Source: Chlamydoabsidia padenii (lineage: Eukaryota; Mucoromycota; Mucoromycetes; Mucorales; Cunninghamellaceae). Taken from it: 64,000 bases of DNA. Below are positions 35,328-46,791 of the stretch, piece after piece. The translations under genes and the position numbers were made by a program. The DNA lies in the NCBI GenBank assembly GCA_025330725.1, contig JAIWND010000008.1, positions 992,001 to 1,056,000 on the forward strand, given 5' to 3'. Below the pieces are notes generated by a model, which had not been told where the DNA came from, ran no database searches, and saw only the letters and a program-made list of their open reading frames with translations. The first letter of the stretch is position 1. Every line of letters begins with the position of its first letter.

Positions 35328-35725
35328 GGAAGAGGGTTACTCGCTCAATTGTCAACGGATGCTAATGATTAAAGTGGCCATGTGGATACCATAGTATATT
35401 TTCAACATACTTCACCGCAAAAGTCAAGCACCAAGACCCTTGTGTCGCTCAGTTCAAGTGTACGATGAATTTTATCTGGTATTTGTATGAAAAGCAAAAA
35501 AAAAGCACGGAGAGGGAGCCACGCTTCGTTTGCAAACCCCGCCTCTTGATTCTCCACTAAGATTTGGTAAGAGCACTACTCGCGCAATGGTTAACAGATG
35601 CTAATGATTAAAGTGGCCATGTGGATATTATGGTATATTTCCAACATAAGTTACCGCAAAAGTCAAACACCAAGACCCTTGTGTCAGTCAGTCTAAGCTT
35701 GCGATGACTTTTATCTGTCCTTTGC
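35328..35725. repeat. Two further diverged about-240-bp units
   Basis: Units anchored at GATGCTAATGATTAAAGTGGCC (35358 and 35597, 239 bp apart) share CCGCAAAAGTCAA and ACCAAGACCCTTGTGTC. They resemble the array units (GATGCTAATGA, TTTCCAACA) but are clearly a separate, older subfamily. Both are followed or preceded by TTGCAAATCCCG/TTGCAAACCCCGCC elements. Confidence 0.65.
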
Positions 35726-36067
35726 GACGAAGATTATTTTATTTTTTCGAGACGGAAGGAGACTTCATTTTCAAACGCCGAACGCCGAAATTCCGTGCCC
35801 CTAATGATTAATTAGGGAAGGATATGGTGGTATAACTGTGTAGTCTATAGGATTACCTGTTTGTACGGACATACATTCCATCACCCGCTTCTATATATTT
35901 AAAAACAATTATTGGGGATCAAACCAATATCAGTTGAAGCTTTATTTATTTAAAAGTAAAAGGGGAGAATGCTATATACATAGGGGAAGAGAGTATGTGT
36001 GAGTGAGATAACCTAAGCTATGTGAGTAGATGGAAGGGGGTTTCTTTTGCATTAAAAAAAAAGTAGA

Positions 36068-39000
36068 TCAAGAGTAGGAGATGGTTGTATCTGAGAATGC
36101 TTCCGGCGCATTGTTCGGTTTAGTGGCATGAGTCCAGTTGTATGATGACGAAGGTGTGGGTAAAGCTATATTAGGGATAACGTGAGAAGACTCCAGTATA
36201 GTGGTGTCAGTCGATTCATTGCTGATGTTGTTTTTGTTGTCATTTGGTGGTGCTGGAGAGAGCTGGGCTTTGTAAACTTCCATGGAGTGAATAGTCGAGT
36301 TTGGTGATTTTAATTTATCGTGTTCTAGAGTTGTTGTTGTGGTGGGTGAGGTCGTATGTGACCTGGCAGGGACAAAGTAATCCAATTTAGTGTTCGATGA
36401 TGGAGGCAGTGGATCGGCAATGGAGATTTCAGAGTTGAGTTTGGTAAGATCCTTGGTGGTCACTGGTGATGATTCATTTGTTGTTAAAGTTGGATTCCGT
36501 TTTCCTGCATCGTGGTGGCTGGATCCGTCAGTTACCGTTGATCGTCGTAGGCGTTCGAGTTCACGTTTCAGATCATCGTTTTCCTTTTGTAGCTGTTCTC
36601 GTTCCTTGAATGAGATTTGGAGCAAGTGTTGAAGATGATCCTATTTGAAGTGTCAAAATAAGATAAAACAAGTAAGTCAGAATGATCCCCTTTCACCTTC
36701 CACTTTTTTCTTTAATAGAATTACCATAGTTTGACCAATACCAGAGTTGAGAGATCCTGATCGAGACCGGCCATTGTCGTGATACTTGCTTTCATTTGGG
36801 TACGCCTTTGCTAAAGATACAGGAACAGAGGTAGGAGCTTGAGTACCAGATGGGAGTGTCATTCCAGCCAACATATCGCACACTATCGTCTTTTGCACCT
36901 CGATTTGTTTAAGAAGTTGTTCCATATTTGAATAAAGCATTGGTGTCACCGTTGGGTCGAATGATCTTGCAGACTGCCCATGAGAGAAGGACGAGTAGGA
37001 TGAGTAGGATGAGACAGTTGATTGAGGAGATTCCAAGTATCCATATTCCTTGTCAAACTTTATATCACCAATGCCAGAGAGTTGGAAGCGCCCCTTTTTG
37101 CGACACTCCGAGTGAATTGTCGAGTTTGGTGTATCGTGAGGAAGAGTGCCATCCTTGTGGTGACCTGGTTCTTGTTGCCCGCCAACCTCCTTTGCCGCGG
37201 AGTCTTCTTTTGCCACTGAAAATCGACTTGGTTTGCATGTTGCAGAAGAAGAGTTTCGTGAGAGAGGAAGACTGTCGAATGATGTTTTATCCATGGGTGA
37301 GTGGTGAATCGCAAAGCGGGATTTCCGTACACTGTCATTGCTGCCGACCCTAGAAATCGGTGTAGATTTCAGGTCATGATCGTTGAATGGAGGAAAGGTA
37401 GTTACTGGTACTGGTGCTATTGCTGTTGCCATTGCCACGATAGCCGCTGTTGCTGCCACCTCGTCTGTTGGTAATGTCCCTGCTGTCGAGTAATCTGTGG
37501 CATGTTCTGGTGAAAGCGTCGCTACCGAGTAAGACCGTTGTGGTGTTTGATTGACGCTGAATCGACCCTTCTTTATTTCCTGGCAAGACAAAGAGGATGT
37601 TGAGGATGAAGAAGAAGAGACCGGCAGAGTAGGTGTCACAGTACTAGCGCCAGAGATGCCCAAACCAATACCATCTTTTTCAGATACAGCAAATAAAGCA
37701 GCCGAGAGTTGAGGAGCTGATAGTTCGTTGACGGAGGAGACTGATCGTTGAGATTGAGTTGTGTTGAGTTGGTCGGGTAAATTTTCACTGACAACAAATC
37801 TGGATTTCCGCTGTGGTGTGGGCGGAACAAGTTCCGGCGATGCTGATCGACTGATTGGTGATAAAGTAGCTGGTGAGTCGGATGATTCTAGAAATGGTGA
37901 TTTGAGGCCAGGTTCAGGAAGAGACTTGATTACAACGTTTCCAAATGAGATGTGCCTTTTGCTGACAGGTGTCGTGGGTGTGTTGGCCAAAGGTTCACCT
38001 TTTTGGGGAGCCTTGTCATCGTCATCGTCGTCGTTGCCACCGTCTGAGAGGGTATCATCAAAGTCCCACTGATCTGTTGATTCGCAGGTGATATGTTTTT
38101 GAGGAATCTTCTTGTGAGGCCTTCTTTCCAAAGCGGGCACCCGAGTTAAGATAGTTTTCACCAGATAATCCTTTTTCTTGGCTTGCCTAAAGAATGGATG
38201 TTGTAACAGTTTTTCAGCAGAAGGCCTAAGTAAGTTACGTAAAGAAATATGTGAGCATTAGTAATAATAAAAAAGCATCATCCCTTTTTCATTCTTGTCA
38301 CATTTGTTCTTTTCCAATCCTTACCTTTTCTTGGGGTCCTTTTGTAGACAGGTGTCAACCATTTCCTTGATCAGTTTGGAGAATTTGTGTTTGGTAGTTT
38401 CACGAGGTAGTGTTGGAGGATCTTGAGAGAGAGTCATCATCAGTACCTTCATTGGCGCATACTTGGAAAAAGGAGCATGTCCAGTGGCAAGTTCTATGGC
38501 AGTTATCCCAAAGCTCCATATATCCGCCTTGAAGTCATATCCAGCTTGTTCCATCACTTCAGGTGCCATCCAACAAGGCTAGTTATTTAAAGTAAAGGTT
38601 AGATGGGGTAATCGTTCATATATTTGTATACTTACAGTACCAACAAAAGTTTTCCTGACTTCATTGTTTTCAGTTAAAGAGCTTGATACACCAAAGTCAC
38701 CCAATTGTACTAACCCATGTTCATCCATAAGCAAATTTCCAGCCTTGACATCCCGATGAATATGCCCATTCTTGTGCAGATAGATCAACCCTTCCAAAGC
38801 TTGTTTCAATATAGTAGCAATAGTAATTTCGTCAAAACCATTAGAGAAGGATGATTTCATAATGTCCAAGCAAGAGCCCGCTGAGAGGTAAGGTGTGACG
38901 ATATAAAGTTTTGAGCCCGACACAAAGGAGCCATAGACATGTAGTACATTAGGGTGTTTTGATAGAGCCATTAATGCAGTTTCACGCTAGAAAGCCGAAG

Positions 39001-39527
39001 CAGAATAGTCAAATGTCAGATGATTAGTATATGCATATTATAATCCCCAACCCTACAACTTACCCTGAGTTCATCAATTTGGTTTCTTTCAAACATATCA
39101 AGATCGATGACTTTTATAGCCACTTTCCTATTGGTCGGTTTATAGTGAGCCCCATATACAACAGCCGAAGACCCATAACCTATAAAACATAGTTAGTAAG
39201 TTTTCTATCTATTAGTTGTTATTCATTGATCTTACCAATAGGATCCTTCAGTTTATAGTCTTCTGGTTTATTTGATAGTTGGGCATCGTTGAGTTGGCTT
39301 TGCGTTCGAGTAGACAAATCTTCATGGTGAGAATGTAAGCTAGGCAGACGAGATAAGAGGCTGTCACTGGTTGTATTCCTTCTAAGTAGCTGTGGTTGCT
39401 TGGGCTGTTGTTGTAATTTGGGAGAGTCCAATATGCCTTTCCTAATGCTGTTTGACCTAGATCGTTTAGGGGTATGAGGAGGACTATTCGCCCTACTGCT
39501 GCTATTGCTGTAGTTTGCCTGTGCCAT
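36068..39527 (-). CDS. OSR1/SPAK/Fray-type STE20 protein kinase with RFx[V/I/L] motif cluster
   Basis: Ser/Thr kinase of the germinal-centre-kinase group VI. The start ATG at 39527 follows a disordered Ser/Gln-rich N-terminus (about 90 residues). The kinase domain has a glycine loop [81 protein letters not shown] and PPTLPRETT, nearly the OSR1/SPAK wording. After the kinase comes an acidic, tryptophan-containing stretch ([15 protein letters not shown]), like the PF1 region. The long tail holds five RFx[V/I/L] motifs (KSRFVV, KGRFSV, KSRFAI, PSRFSV, KGRFQL) and ends with a coiled coil ([21 protein letters not shown]). No CCT/PF2 domain was recognised. In animals such kinases read WNK signals and act on ion cotransporters; the fungal role is unknown. 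About nine introns; minor splice details unverified. Confidence 0.87.
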
Positions 39528-39730
39528 GACAAGCAATACCGTGAAGCAGAAGTATTAAAAAAAGGTGTAACGTTTAAAGGGTTGTGTGGAACAAAAAAAA
39601 AAAAAAAAAAAAAAAAGAGGAAAGAGATGAAGAAAATATTTTCCACTTCCGTCCAAAAGTCCTGTTTGAAAAACATGTAATTAAAAGCCCGCATACCCCC
39701 ACATTAAAAAAAGACAGAGAGACAAAATGA

Positions 39731-40719
39731 TTACTTTATTAAATTTGGATGTAAAAATGGTGATTCTTTTTGTCGTTGTTGGTGTTGACGCCTTTGTTGT
39801 TGTCGTATGAATGGATTATCTGTATCAATAGAAAGTGATTGCATTAGATCATCCTTTGGTAGATCGCCGCCACCTTCTTCATCGCGCCAACCAGAGATAA
39901 GACCTAATTGGACAACCACTTTGGCAAATTGGAAGGGCTGATCCAAATGTAATCGATTGGACCTGTCATGGATAGGGAAGGACGCTTGTTCCATTGTCAG
40001 AGGGCACCATCCTTTCAGTCGCACCATCGCTTTGCCAATAGTATGGTCACATTTCGCAGCCTTGTCCACCAACACCAAGCACACTTCGATTTGACCTTGT
40101 TGATATAACCAGTGTTGTAAATCATGCAGATGACCTTGTAAAAAGAGACGCATGGGAGAGTCAATGACAATCCAAGTGTTACCCTTTGATATCACACCGT
40201 GCCTGACTTGCCAATCTGAGAAGGTATATTGTAATAAACTTTCTGTCGTATTGTCGCCCACCAAATGTTGCTGATCCTTCGATGATAAAAGTAATGATGT
40301 TACCGCTGTCGCTTCTACAATTCTAAAAATAAAGGTATACCGTTGTTGCCCGTTACCGATCTGGAGATAAGGAAGCTGCCCAGCATTACATTGAGTTACC
40401 CGAAGACAACCCATAACAGAGGAAGGTGGCGATATAGATGGTGCTGGTGATGGTGAAGGTGAAGGTAAGGTTGGTGATGATTGGTTGCTGGGAATCTTCG
40501 TTTTGTAATTGTAATTGCTCTTGTTTGTGGTAGTAATGGTAAAATGATCGAGTGCTATGGGTGAATTGGATGCTGTCGTTCGCCATTGGTCCGTCATATT
40601 CTCATTATCACGATCGTCGTCTGTATCTCTTGATGATGAATTTGTTGCTGTCAGACAATCACTGGTGTCTACAGAATAGATTTCCAACCCTAGATCATCA
40701 TCCAATTTCCTGCCGTTGT

Positions 40720-40750
<31 letters not shown>

Positions 40751-41449
40751 CCTTTTGTTGGATTTCAGTGGATATCGTGAGAGAGGTGTTGCTACTTCTC
40801 TTTGTCGTTCACCAACGGGAGGAGGCATGTCGACCACGAATAGCCCCGCTTTGATTTGTGTTGTACATTTAGTTGTTGTTGTTATTGCTACTGTTGATTC
40901 TGCTCCATCCTTTCGTATCGGTTTCCATTCGCCCTTGTCGACCACATAGTTTTTGAGAATGTTGAGTGGTTGTTGGCCCCTAACCATTTTAATCACCTTG
41001 GCCTGGTCCACCTTTAATGTCGCCGTTCCGAGTTCCAGCATATTGCCTTGCTCAGCAGCCATGGTCTTGATTTGCAAAGTCACCTGAGCGTGCTGTCGTC
41101 TTAATCGTTTGAGAAGTTTTGCTGATAAAAAGTACACCAATGTCGTTCGCCACTGAGGATTGGGTACAAGCTTGGTGGGTTTTGCCGAGATGATTGTGGA
41201 AGGTGGGATGAGGTCGCCTACTGTATCTGGTAAATGTAAAGAGAGCCGACTTTGAACAAAGATGTCACCATCACATAGAGAAGGGAATCCTGCACCTATT
41301 TATGATTTGAGTATTCAAATAAAAGAGTGGACTAGGAAGTGTTAATAGAATATGAATAGTTAATCAATGTATCTTTTTTATTTTACTTCACCTTCTTCAA
41401 TAGCCACCAGTAATGCATAATGACAAGTTGTTGTCAAGATAAGTGTCAT
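39731..41449 (-). CDS. Two-C2-domain protein, CEP120/DUF3668-like
   Basis: Start at 41449: a short exon encodes MTLILTTTCHYALLVAIEEG, then the second exon reads GAGFPSLCDGDIFVQSRL, the usual beginning of a C2 domain (LVxxEGxGFP). The first C2-like part includes PNPQWRTTLVYFLSAKLLKRLRRQH and LGTATLKVDQ. A low-complexity linker of some 150 residues has a Ser10 run. The second C2-like part reads YTFIFRIVEATAVTSLL, YTFSDWQVRHG, WIVIDSPMRLFLQGHLHDLQHWL, VCLVLVD and IGKAMVRLKGW. Order and spacing resemble the CEP120 N-terminal half (PF12416 group); the coiled coil of CEP120 is absent. The family call is tentative. Last 20 residues are Gln/Arg-rich. Confidence 0.5.
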
Positions 41450-41970
41450 AAGGATTCAGTTAAAAGAATGTGAGTGTAAATGAGAGTAAATAAAAGGGTC
41501 AATGTATAAAAGTAAATGAGAGGGTGAATCAATTATAAAGAAGAAAGAGAGAGATAAAAAGAAAAAAATTGCTTTCCGGAAAAAAAAAAAAAAAAAAAAA
41601 AGCGCACAAAGAGGAGTTGGAAAAAAGGGAGTGAGTGCCGGAAATCACCTGACACTATTTCTTATATTGACAAAGGAAATTTGATTTGAATGAGTGGGGA
41701 AAAAGAAAAAGGAGAGAGCATAATAATAATATCCGACTTCTTTATCATTCATTCCACGAAAGCCACAAAACAATGAAATACACAACTGATGATGATCCTG
41801 ATGTGTTTCCACGCAGGTGAGCTAAAATGACCTGCATTTTAAGCGCCGATATATTTATCGTGTAACACACATTATGCAAACATTTCAAAATGTCGGGAGT
41901 TTAAACAAATTTGACAGGTCGCCTGTCATTTTTATTGAAAAGAAAGCCAAATAAGATGAAAAGAAAGCGA
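41450..41970. other. Intergenic, 520 bp
   Basis: Promoter of the C2-domain gene and 3' flank of the DUF3472-like gene. Contains an A tract at 41580-41601 and CGGGAGTTTAAAC near 41895-41906. No gene seen. Confidence 0.4.
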
Positions 41971-42732
41971 CTATGAATGACCTGTAGCTGGGTACAGACC
42001 TTTTTTCTTTGGACCATCCATACGAACATAGGATTCATCACCCACATCACGTTGTTCCCAAACATCACCAGCAACGAAGCTTGATGGTTGATACGCCATA
42101 TCAGCTCTGGCTTTCTTACCATTGATGTTGATAAGTGTCTGGTTTCCATAAAAACCTTCACGAATGACATCCTTGTTTGTTCCAGGATAGTTTTCCAAGA
42201 AACTGTAGGTGCCTGTGAGCCAACTGACCACATTATGTGCCCGATACTTTCCTAACAAGGTCCAGCGGCCCGAGTCACCAGCACGATAATAGCCAGTATA
42301 GTCGCTATAATTGCCGGTTTGGTTCACTTGCGCTGTCAAACGGAAGAAAATGGTTTCTTCAGCTCTCCAATCGTAGTTAATGTAAACATGCATCCCTGTT
42401 CCTTCCCCTCCAAATGGTTCATTATGCCCTTTAGGATGAATCTGAAGAGCATCAACTTTGCCTCCCGCTCCATCATCCCACACGGAGAATAAAAAGCGGC
42501 GTTCAGTTCCATAATTATGCTGCATCCCCAGATAACCACCAAAAAAGCCAGCTGCACACCAGTAAGTATGGGTTGGATCGGATCCCTTGGGCACACGGAC
42601 AGAGGAAATCATTTCCCGGATGTTACCAAAGGCGGAAGGTTTTATCCACCAGTTTGTAAGGTATACCGCGGTAGCTTGTTGTGCAATCAAGGCACAACTT
42701 ACCACCAGTAAGAGGCTAGAGAAAAGCTGCAT
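41971..42732 (-). CDS. Secreted DUF3472/DUF5077-like domain protein
   Basis: Single-exon gene of 253 residues. Residues 1-22 form a signal peptide (LFSSLLLVVSCALIAQQATA). The rest is a beta-rich domain: YLTNWWIKPSAF, SDPTHTYWCAAGFFGGYLGMQHN, RRFLFSVWDDG, GTGMHVYINYDWRAEETIFFRLTAQV, WTLLGKYRA, SFLENYPG and REGFYGNQ. The phrases FFGGYLGMQ and FSVWD are those of DUF3472-type proteins, mostly bacterial and fungal secreted proteins probably binding carbohydrate. Three potential Asn-linked sites (NQT, NYS, NQT). Function unknown. The 5' flank carries CGGCTTTTGAATT about 125 bp upstream. Confidence 0.8.
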   Translation of the reverse strand: MQLFSSLLLVVSCALIAQQATAVYLTNWWIKPSAFGNIREMISSVRVPKGSDPTHTYWCAAGFFGGYLGMQHNYGTERRFLFSVWDDGAGGKVDALQIHPKGHNEPFGGEGTGMHVYINYDWRAEETIFFRLTAQVNQTGNYSDYTGYYRAGDSGRWTLLGKYRAHNVVSWLTGTYSFLENYPGTNKDVIREGFYGNQTLININGKKARADMAYQPSSFVAGDVWEQRDVGDESYVRMDGPKKKGLYPATGHS

Positions 42733-43432
42733 TCTTTTTTTTTTTGTGATGATAAGATAGGAAAAAAGCAAGTCTGTTGTCTTCTTTATATAATCACAAA
42801 ATCAATGATGGCATTGGGGAAGATTCTTTGAAGGAAACAACAACAGACGGTCCCCGTTCCGGCTTTTGAATTAGATTGCATAAAGCTATCTCTTTTTTCC
42901 TTCCTGAGCGGCTCATTTAGTACGCATATATCAATATGTACCGAAGAGAAAAATTCGTATTAGATAGAACCGAATCCCTTCCGATCATTATATAAGCATG
43001 AATCGGCTTCAATTTTGAAATTCAGGGGTAATTTGACTTGGCAAATTAAAACCCCGGACGGTGACCCTTTTTTAAAAATAGATTATATACATACTAATTC
43101 ATGTAGATTACAAACGAGTAAAGGTCAAAGGTAAAGAGACCATCAACCAACATATCAGAGGGGACATGGATAAAGGTTAGCACTAAAGTTTGGTTTTCAA
43201 TGACCGATATGAGAAGCACGTTTAGTGCCGTTTTTATTAATTTGTATTAGTATTATGATTGCACAAAAGACGATGATCGTTCAAGAGCCAACAACAAATA
43301 TGTGAGATCAACTACAAGAAATAACCAAAATAAACTATTACTAAGGGTAATGAGGTATGTAATTAAGTAGATAAACAAAGTAAATAATGGATGTTAAAGA
43401 CTATATAGATTAAGGTATGGGGGTAAATATAT
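42733..43432. other. Intergenic, 700 bp
   Basis: Promoter region of the DUF3472-like gene plus AT-rich 3' flank of G-gamma. Has CGGCTTTTGAATT near 42860 and AAAACCCCGG near 43050. No gene seen. Confidence 0.4.
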
Positions 43433-43743
43433 CTACATGATAGCACAACAGCCGCCATTGTTTGGAGGTGCAAAGGGATCGTCTTTTTTGTCAGTGGGTC
43501 CCCATACAGAGGGTAACAAGGGATCCTTGGTTGTTTTGCAGAATTCTATTAATCTATATAAATCAATATGATTTAGTATACGATGTTCAAAGTCAATTCG
43601 TCAGTCAAAGAAACTACTTACCCAGTAGAAGCTTCAGAGACAGTGATCCTTGACACGGCAAGTTGTTCCCGTAAACATTCATTGTATTCCAGAATTCGTT
43701 TTAGTTTCGCTGCCGATATGTTTTGAGCTCGACGTGTTGCCAT
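43433..43743 (-). CDS. Heterotrimeric G-protein gamma subunit
   Basis: 80-residue gamma subunit, exons 43743-43622 and 43553-43433 on the minus strand. It pairs with the G-beta propeller at the plasma membrane in pheromone/nutrient signalling. The sequence reads MATRRAQNISAAKLKRILEYN, ECLREQLAVSRITVSEAS, LIEFCKTTKDPLLPSVWGP, DKKDDPFAP, and ends with a Cys-Cys-Ala-Ile-Met CaaX box for prenylation and probable palmitoylation of the preceding cysteine. This matches fungal gamma subunits (VSEAS, PSVWGP, DPYAP) throughout. The intron is 68 bp. Divergent with the homoaconitase gene, 264 bp apart; TTACAAATCCCG lies about 90 bp upstream. Confidence 0.94.
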
Positions 43744-43826
43744 GAGGGTATAATTGGTAGTATCGATATTTTGCAATTAAAAATGGAAAAGAAGAGGGCG
43801 AATGTGGCTCGACACTTTTTTAGATT

Positions 43827-43840
43827 TTACAAATCCCGAC
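43827..43840 (-). promoter_or_regulatory. TTACAAATCCCG element in divergent promoter
   Basis: Copy of the recurrent element between G-gamma (minus, start 43743) and homoaconitase (plus, start 44008). A second partial element ATAGCCCCGCTC lies at about 43926. Role inferred. Confidence 0.4.
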
Positions 43841-44007
43841 TGATGGCTGGATGACTGATGGCGGCCTAAAATGGAAATGACCTGCATCAATCGATTTTTG
43901 ATAATCTTTCCTTTCATCACTGAAATAGCCCCGCTCTCCACTTTTTTTTTTTTCCTCCTTTCTCTTTCACTTCCTCCCCTCTCTTTTCATTCTTCTTATA
44001 TTGTATA

Positions 44008-46366
44008 ATGCTCTCCACCATGCTCAAGACCAGTATCTTCCGGTCTGGTACTCACTCCACCACCACTTTGCGATTCGTACCTCTTCGCCGGTCTTACGTT
44101 AATGAAGCAAAGGATACTCAAAATTTGATTGAAAAGATTGTACAAAAGTATGCTTTGGATTTACCTGCTGGAACACAGGTGAAAAGTGGTGACTACGTGT
44201 CTATTCGACCTCATCATATCTTGACCCACGATAATACTGGTGCTGTCATTCCCAAGTAAGTAGAATACCTGAATACACCCCATATAATGCTAACCCTTCT
44301 TTTTTATTTTTTTTTTATTTTTTCTTTATGATAGATTCAAGTCCATTGGTGCCACCAAAATATTCAATCCTCGTCAACCTGTCTATGCTTTGGATCACGA
44401 TGTGCAGAACAAGTCAGAAAAAAATCTTGCCAAATACGCCAATATCGAAAAGTTTGCTCAAGAACACGGTGTGGACTTTTACCCTGCTGGACGTGGTATT
44501 GGACATCAAGTAATGATTGAAGAAGGCTATGCGTTCCCCAACACATTGACGGTGGCGTCTGATTCTCATTCCAACATGTATGGTGGTATTGGTGCGCTTG
44601 GTACACCTATTGTCCGAACTGACGCGGCGGCTATCTGGGCGACTGGACAAACCTGGTGGCAAATTCCTCCCGTGGTCAAGGTCCAACTTGAAGGAAGCCT
44701 TCCAGCTGGTGTCACTGGCAAGGATGTAATCGTGACTTTGTGTGGTCTCTTCAACAAGGATCAAGTACTCAATACGGCTATCGAATTCCATTTGGATCAA
44801 GAAGCTGCTCTCTCTGTAGAAGATCGTCTGGCCATTTCCAACATGACCACTGAATGGGGTGCTCTGGCTGGTGTCTTCCCTGTGGATTCTCTGACCATTG
44901 ATTATTTGCGCAAGCGTATGGCTAGATTAGAACTCACTCAATTTGAAAACAAAAACTTGGAAACTCCTAAACCCGGTCAACCTTTTGTCCATCCTCGTAT
45001 TAACAAGGATACCATCCAAGCACTTTTGGACAATCCTCTACGTGCCTCTCCTGATGCTACTTATGCCAAAACCCTAACCTTGGATCTGTCTACTTTATCT
45101 CCCCATGTGTCTGGTCCAAACTCGGTCAAGGTGGCTACTCCCTTGTCTGATCTGGAAAAACAAGATATCAAGATCAACAAGGCTTATTTGGTCTCATGCG
45201 TCAACTCTCGGGCAGGCGATCTCAAACAAGCCGCTGCAGTTATGAAGGGGAAACATGTCAAGGACGGTGTGGAATTCTATGTGGCTGCTGCTAGCTCTGA
45301 AGTGCAAAAGGAAGTTATGGAATCTGGTGATTGGGATGTCTTGATTCAAGCTGGTGCCAAGGTTTTACCTGCTGGTTGTGGTCCTTGTGTTGGTAAGATG
45401 ATGCATATTTATTAATGATCGTGTGGGTACTGATACTTTTTTTTTTTTACTCCTACAAAGGACTCGGTACTGGTTTATTGAAGGATGGGGAAATTGGCAT
45501 CTCTGCCACAAACCGAAACTTCAAGGGACGTATGGGATCTCCTTCTGCATTAGCTTATCTTGCTTCACCAGGTAATCTAGAAAAGAGGAAGAAGAAAAAA
45601 AGGGGGGACGATGCATCGTAAATAAGTAAAAGTCATACTGACATGATACCTTATAGCTGTGGTGGCCGCTTCTGCTGTGGCCGGAAAGATCGCATCTCCT
45701 AGCTCGATCGGCAAAAACGTTTTAACCGATACACCTCCCAAATTTAGCATTGAAGAACACACCAACAAACCCTCTGCAGCCGACACGAACGATACTGGTG
45801 CTGCCGAAGTATTACCCAACTTCCCTTCAGTGATCCGTGGTGAACTTCTCTTTTGCCCGGCCGACAATCTCAACACCGACGGAATCTATCCCGGCAAATA
45901 CACCTATAATGACGATATGACGACGGAAGACATGAAGAAGGTTGTGATGGAAAACTACGATCCTGAATTTGTTAATGTGGTACAGAAGGGTGATGTTTTG
46001 GTGGGTGGTTTCAACTTTGGCACTGGATCTTCTCGTGAACAAGCAGCAACAGCCATCAAATCTCGGGACATCACAATCATGATCGCCGGCTCTTATTCCG
46101 ATATCTTCAAGCGTAACTCTATCAACAATGCTCTTCTCTTGATTGAATCTCCTGAACTGGTCAACGATCTCAAGTCCCAGGTGGGTACTGAAGCTCTCAC
46201 CAAACGCACTGGCTGGCAAGTGGATATTCATGTAGCTGATGGTAAAGTGAAAGTGACCAAGGATGACGGAACTCAAAAACTCTACAAGGTGGGCGCTCTG
46301 GGTAAAAGTGTACAAGAAATCTGGCTCGACAATGGTTTGGAAGGCTGGGTTAAACAACGACTGTAA
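44008..46366 (+). CDS. LYS4: Homoaconitase, mitochondrial
   Basis: [4Fe-4S] enzyme of the alpha-aminoadipate lysine pathway, converting homocitrate/homoaconitate to homoisocitrate in mitochondria. Exons 44008-44255, 44335-45392, 45461-45571 and 45657-46366 give 708 residues. The N-terminus ([23 protein letters not shown]) is a mitochondrial presequence. Family phrases: [100 protein letters not shown], and [15 protein letters not shown]. Cluster cysteines are in [10 protein letters not shown] and AGCGPCVG. The C-terminal swivel domain has [15 protein letters not shown] and [12 protein letters not shown]. The wording separates it from aconitase (ACO). Fits a fungus that makes its own lysine. 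Confidence 0.95.
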
Positions 46367-46791
46367 ATTAGATTAGATCACACTATGTGGTACCCCCCCC
46401 CCCTCATTCTCTTCTTTAATAAAAAAAAAACACTTTATATACAAATAATGGACTTCTTTTTTTATTCCCCTTAATTCTTGAATCATTCGATGACCAAGTC
46501 GCAATCCTGTCTACTCTCATTTCATGTCCGAAATTGTAAACCAAAGCATTAGGTCTGGTTTCTCAAGTAGGATTGAAAATTAATTTCATATACATAGGAC
46601 CATAACGAAAGTGTACTCTCTTCCTTCACTTACATAAGCACCATGACCCTAGTTTGATTTTCAAACCTCGTTCCTCGCCGCATGAATGTAGGCTAGGAAC
46701 ATTAAACCCCGCCACTGAGGCTTAGAGGTCTTTTGAGTCCACCTTTTTTTTTTTTTTTTTTCTCTCCATCTCTATTAACAATCTATCTACC
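46367..46791. other. Intergenic with promoter element
   Basis: 425 bp. A C9 run at about 46393-46401 is followed by AATAAA in the homoaconitase 3' flank. TTAAACCCCGCC at about 46703-46714 lies 78-90 bp before the next start, followed by a T18 tract and CT-rich leader. Confidence 0.5.

Larger units (their letters stand above)
33154..36067. other. 2.9-kb gene-poor region with promoter-derived repeats
   Basis: No functional gene seen. It holds two copies of TTGGCCGTAGATT (about 33278 and 33459), a TTTCAAATCCCGA element (33576-33588), the TMEM164 relic (34080-34214), the about-240-bp tandem array (34273-35047), an inverted copy of the TMEM164 upstream region (35083-35284) and two further diverged units (35328-35725). 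The rest is AT-rich without signals, apart from the kinase 3' flank near 35940-36067. Confidence 0.55.
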
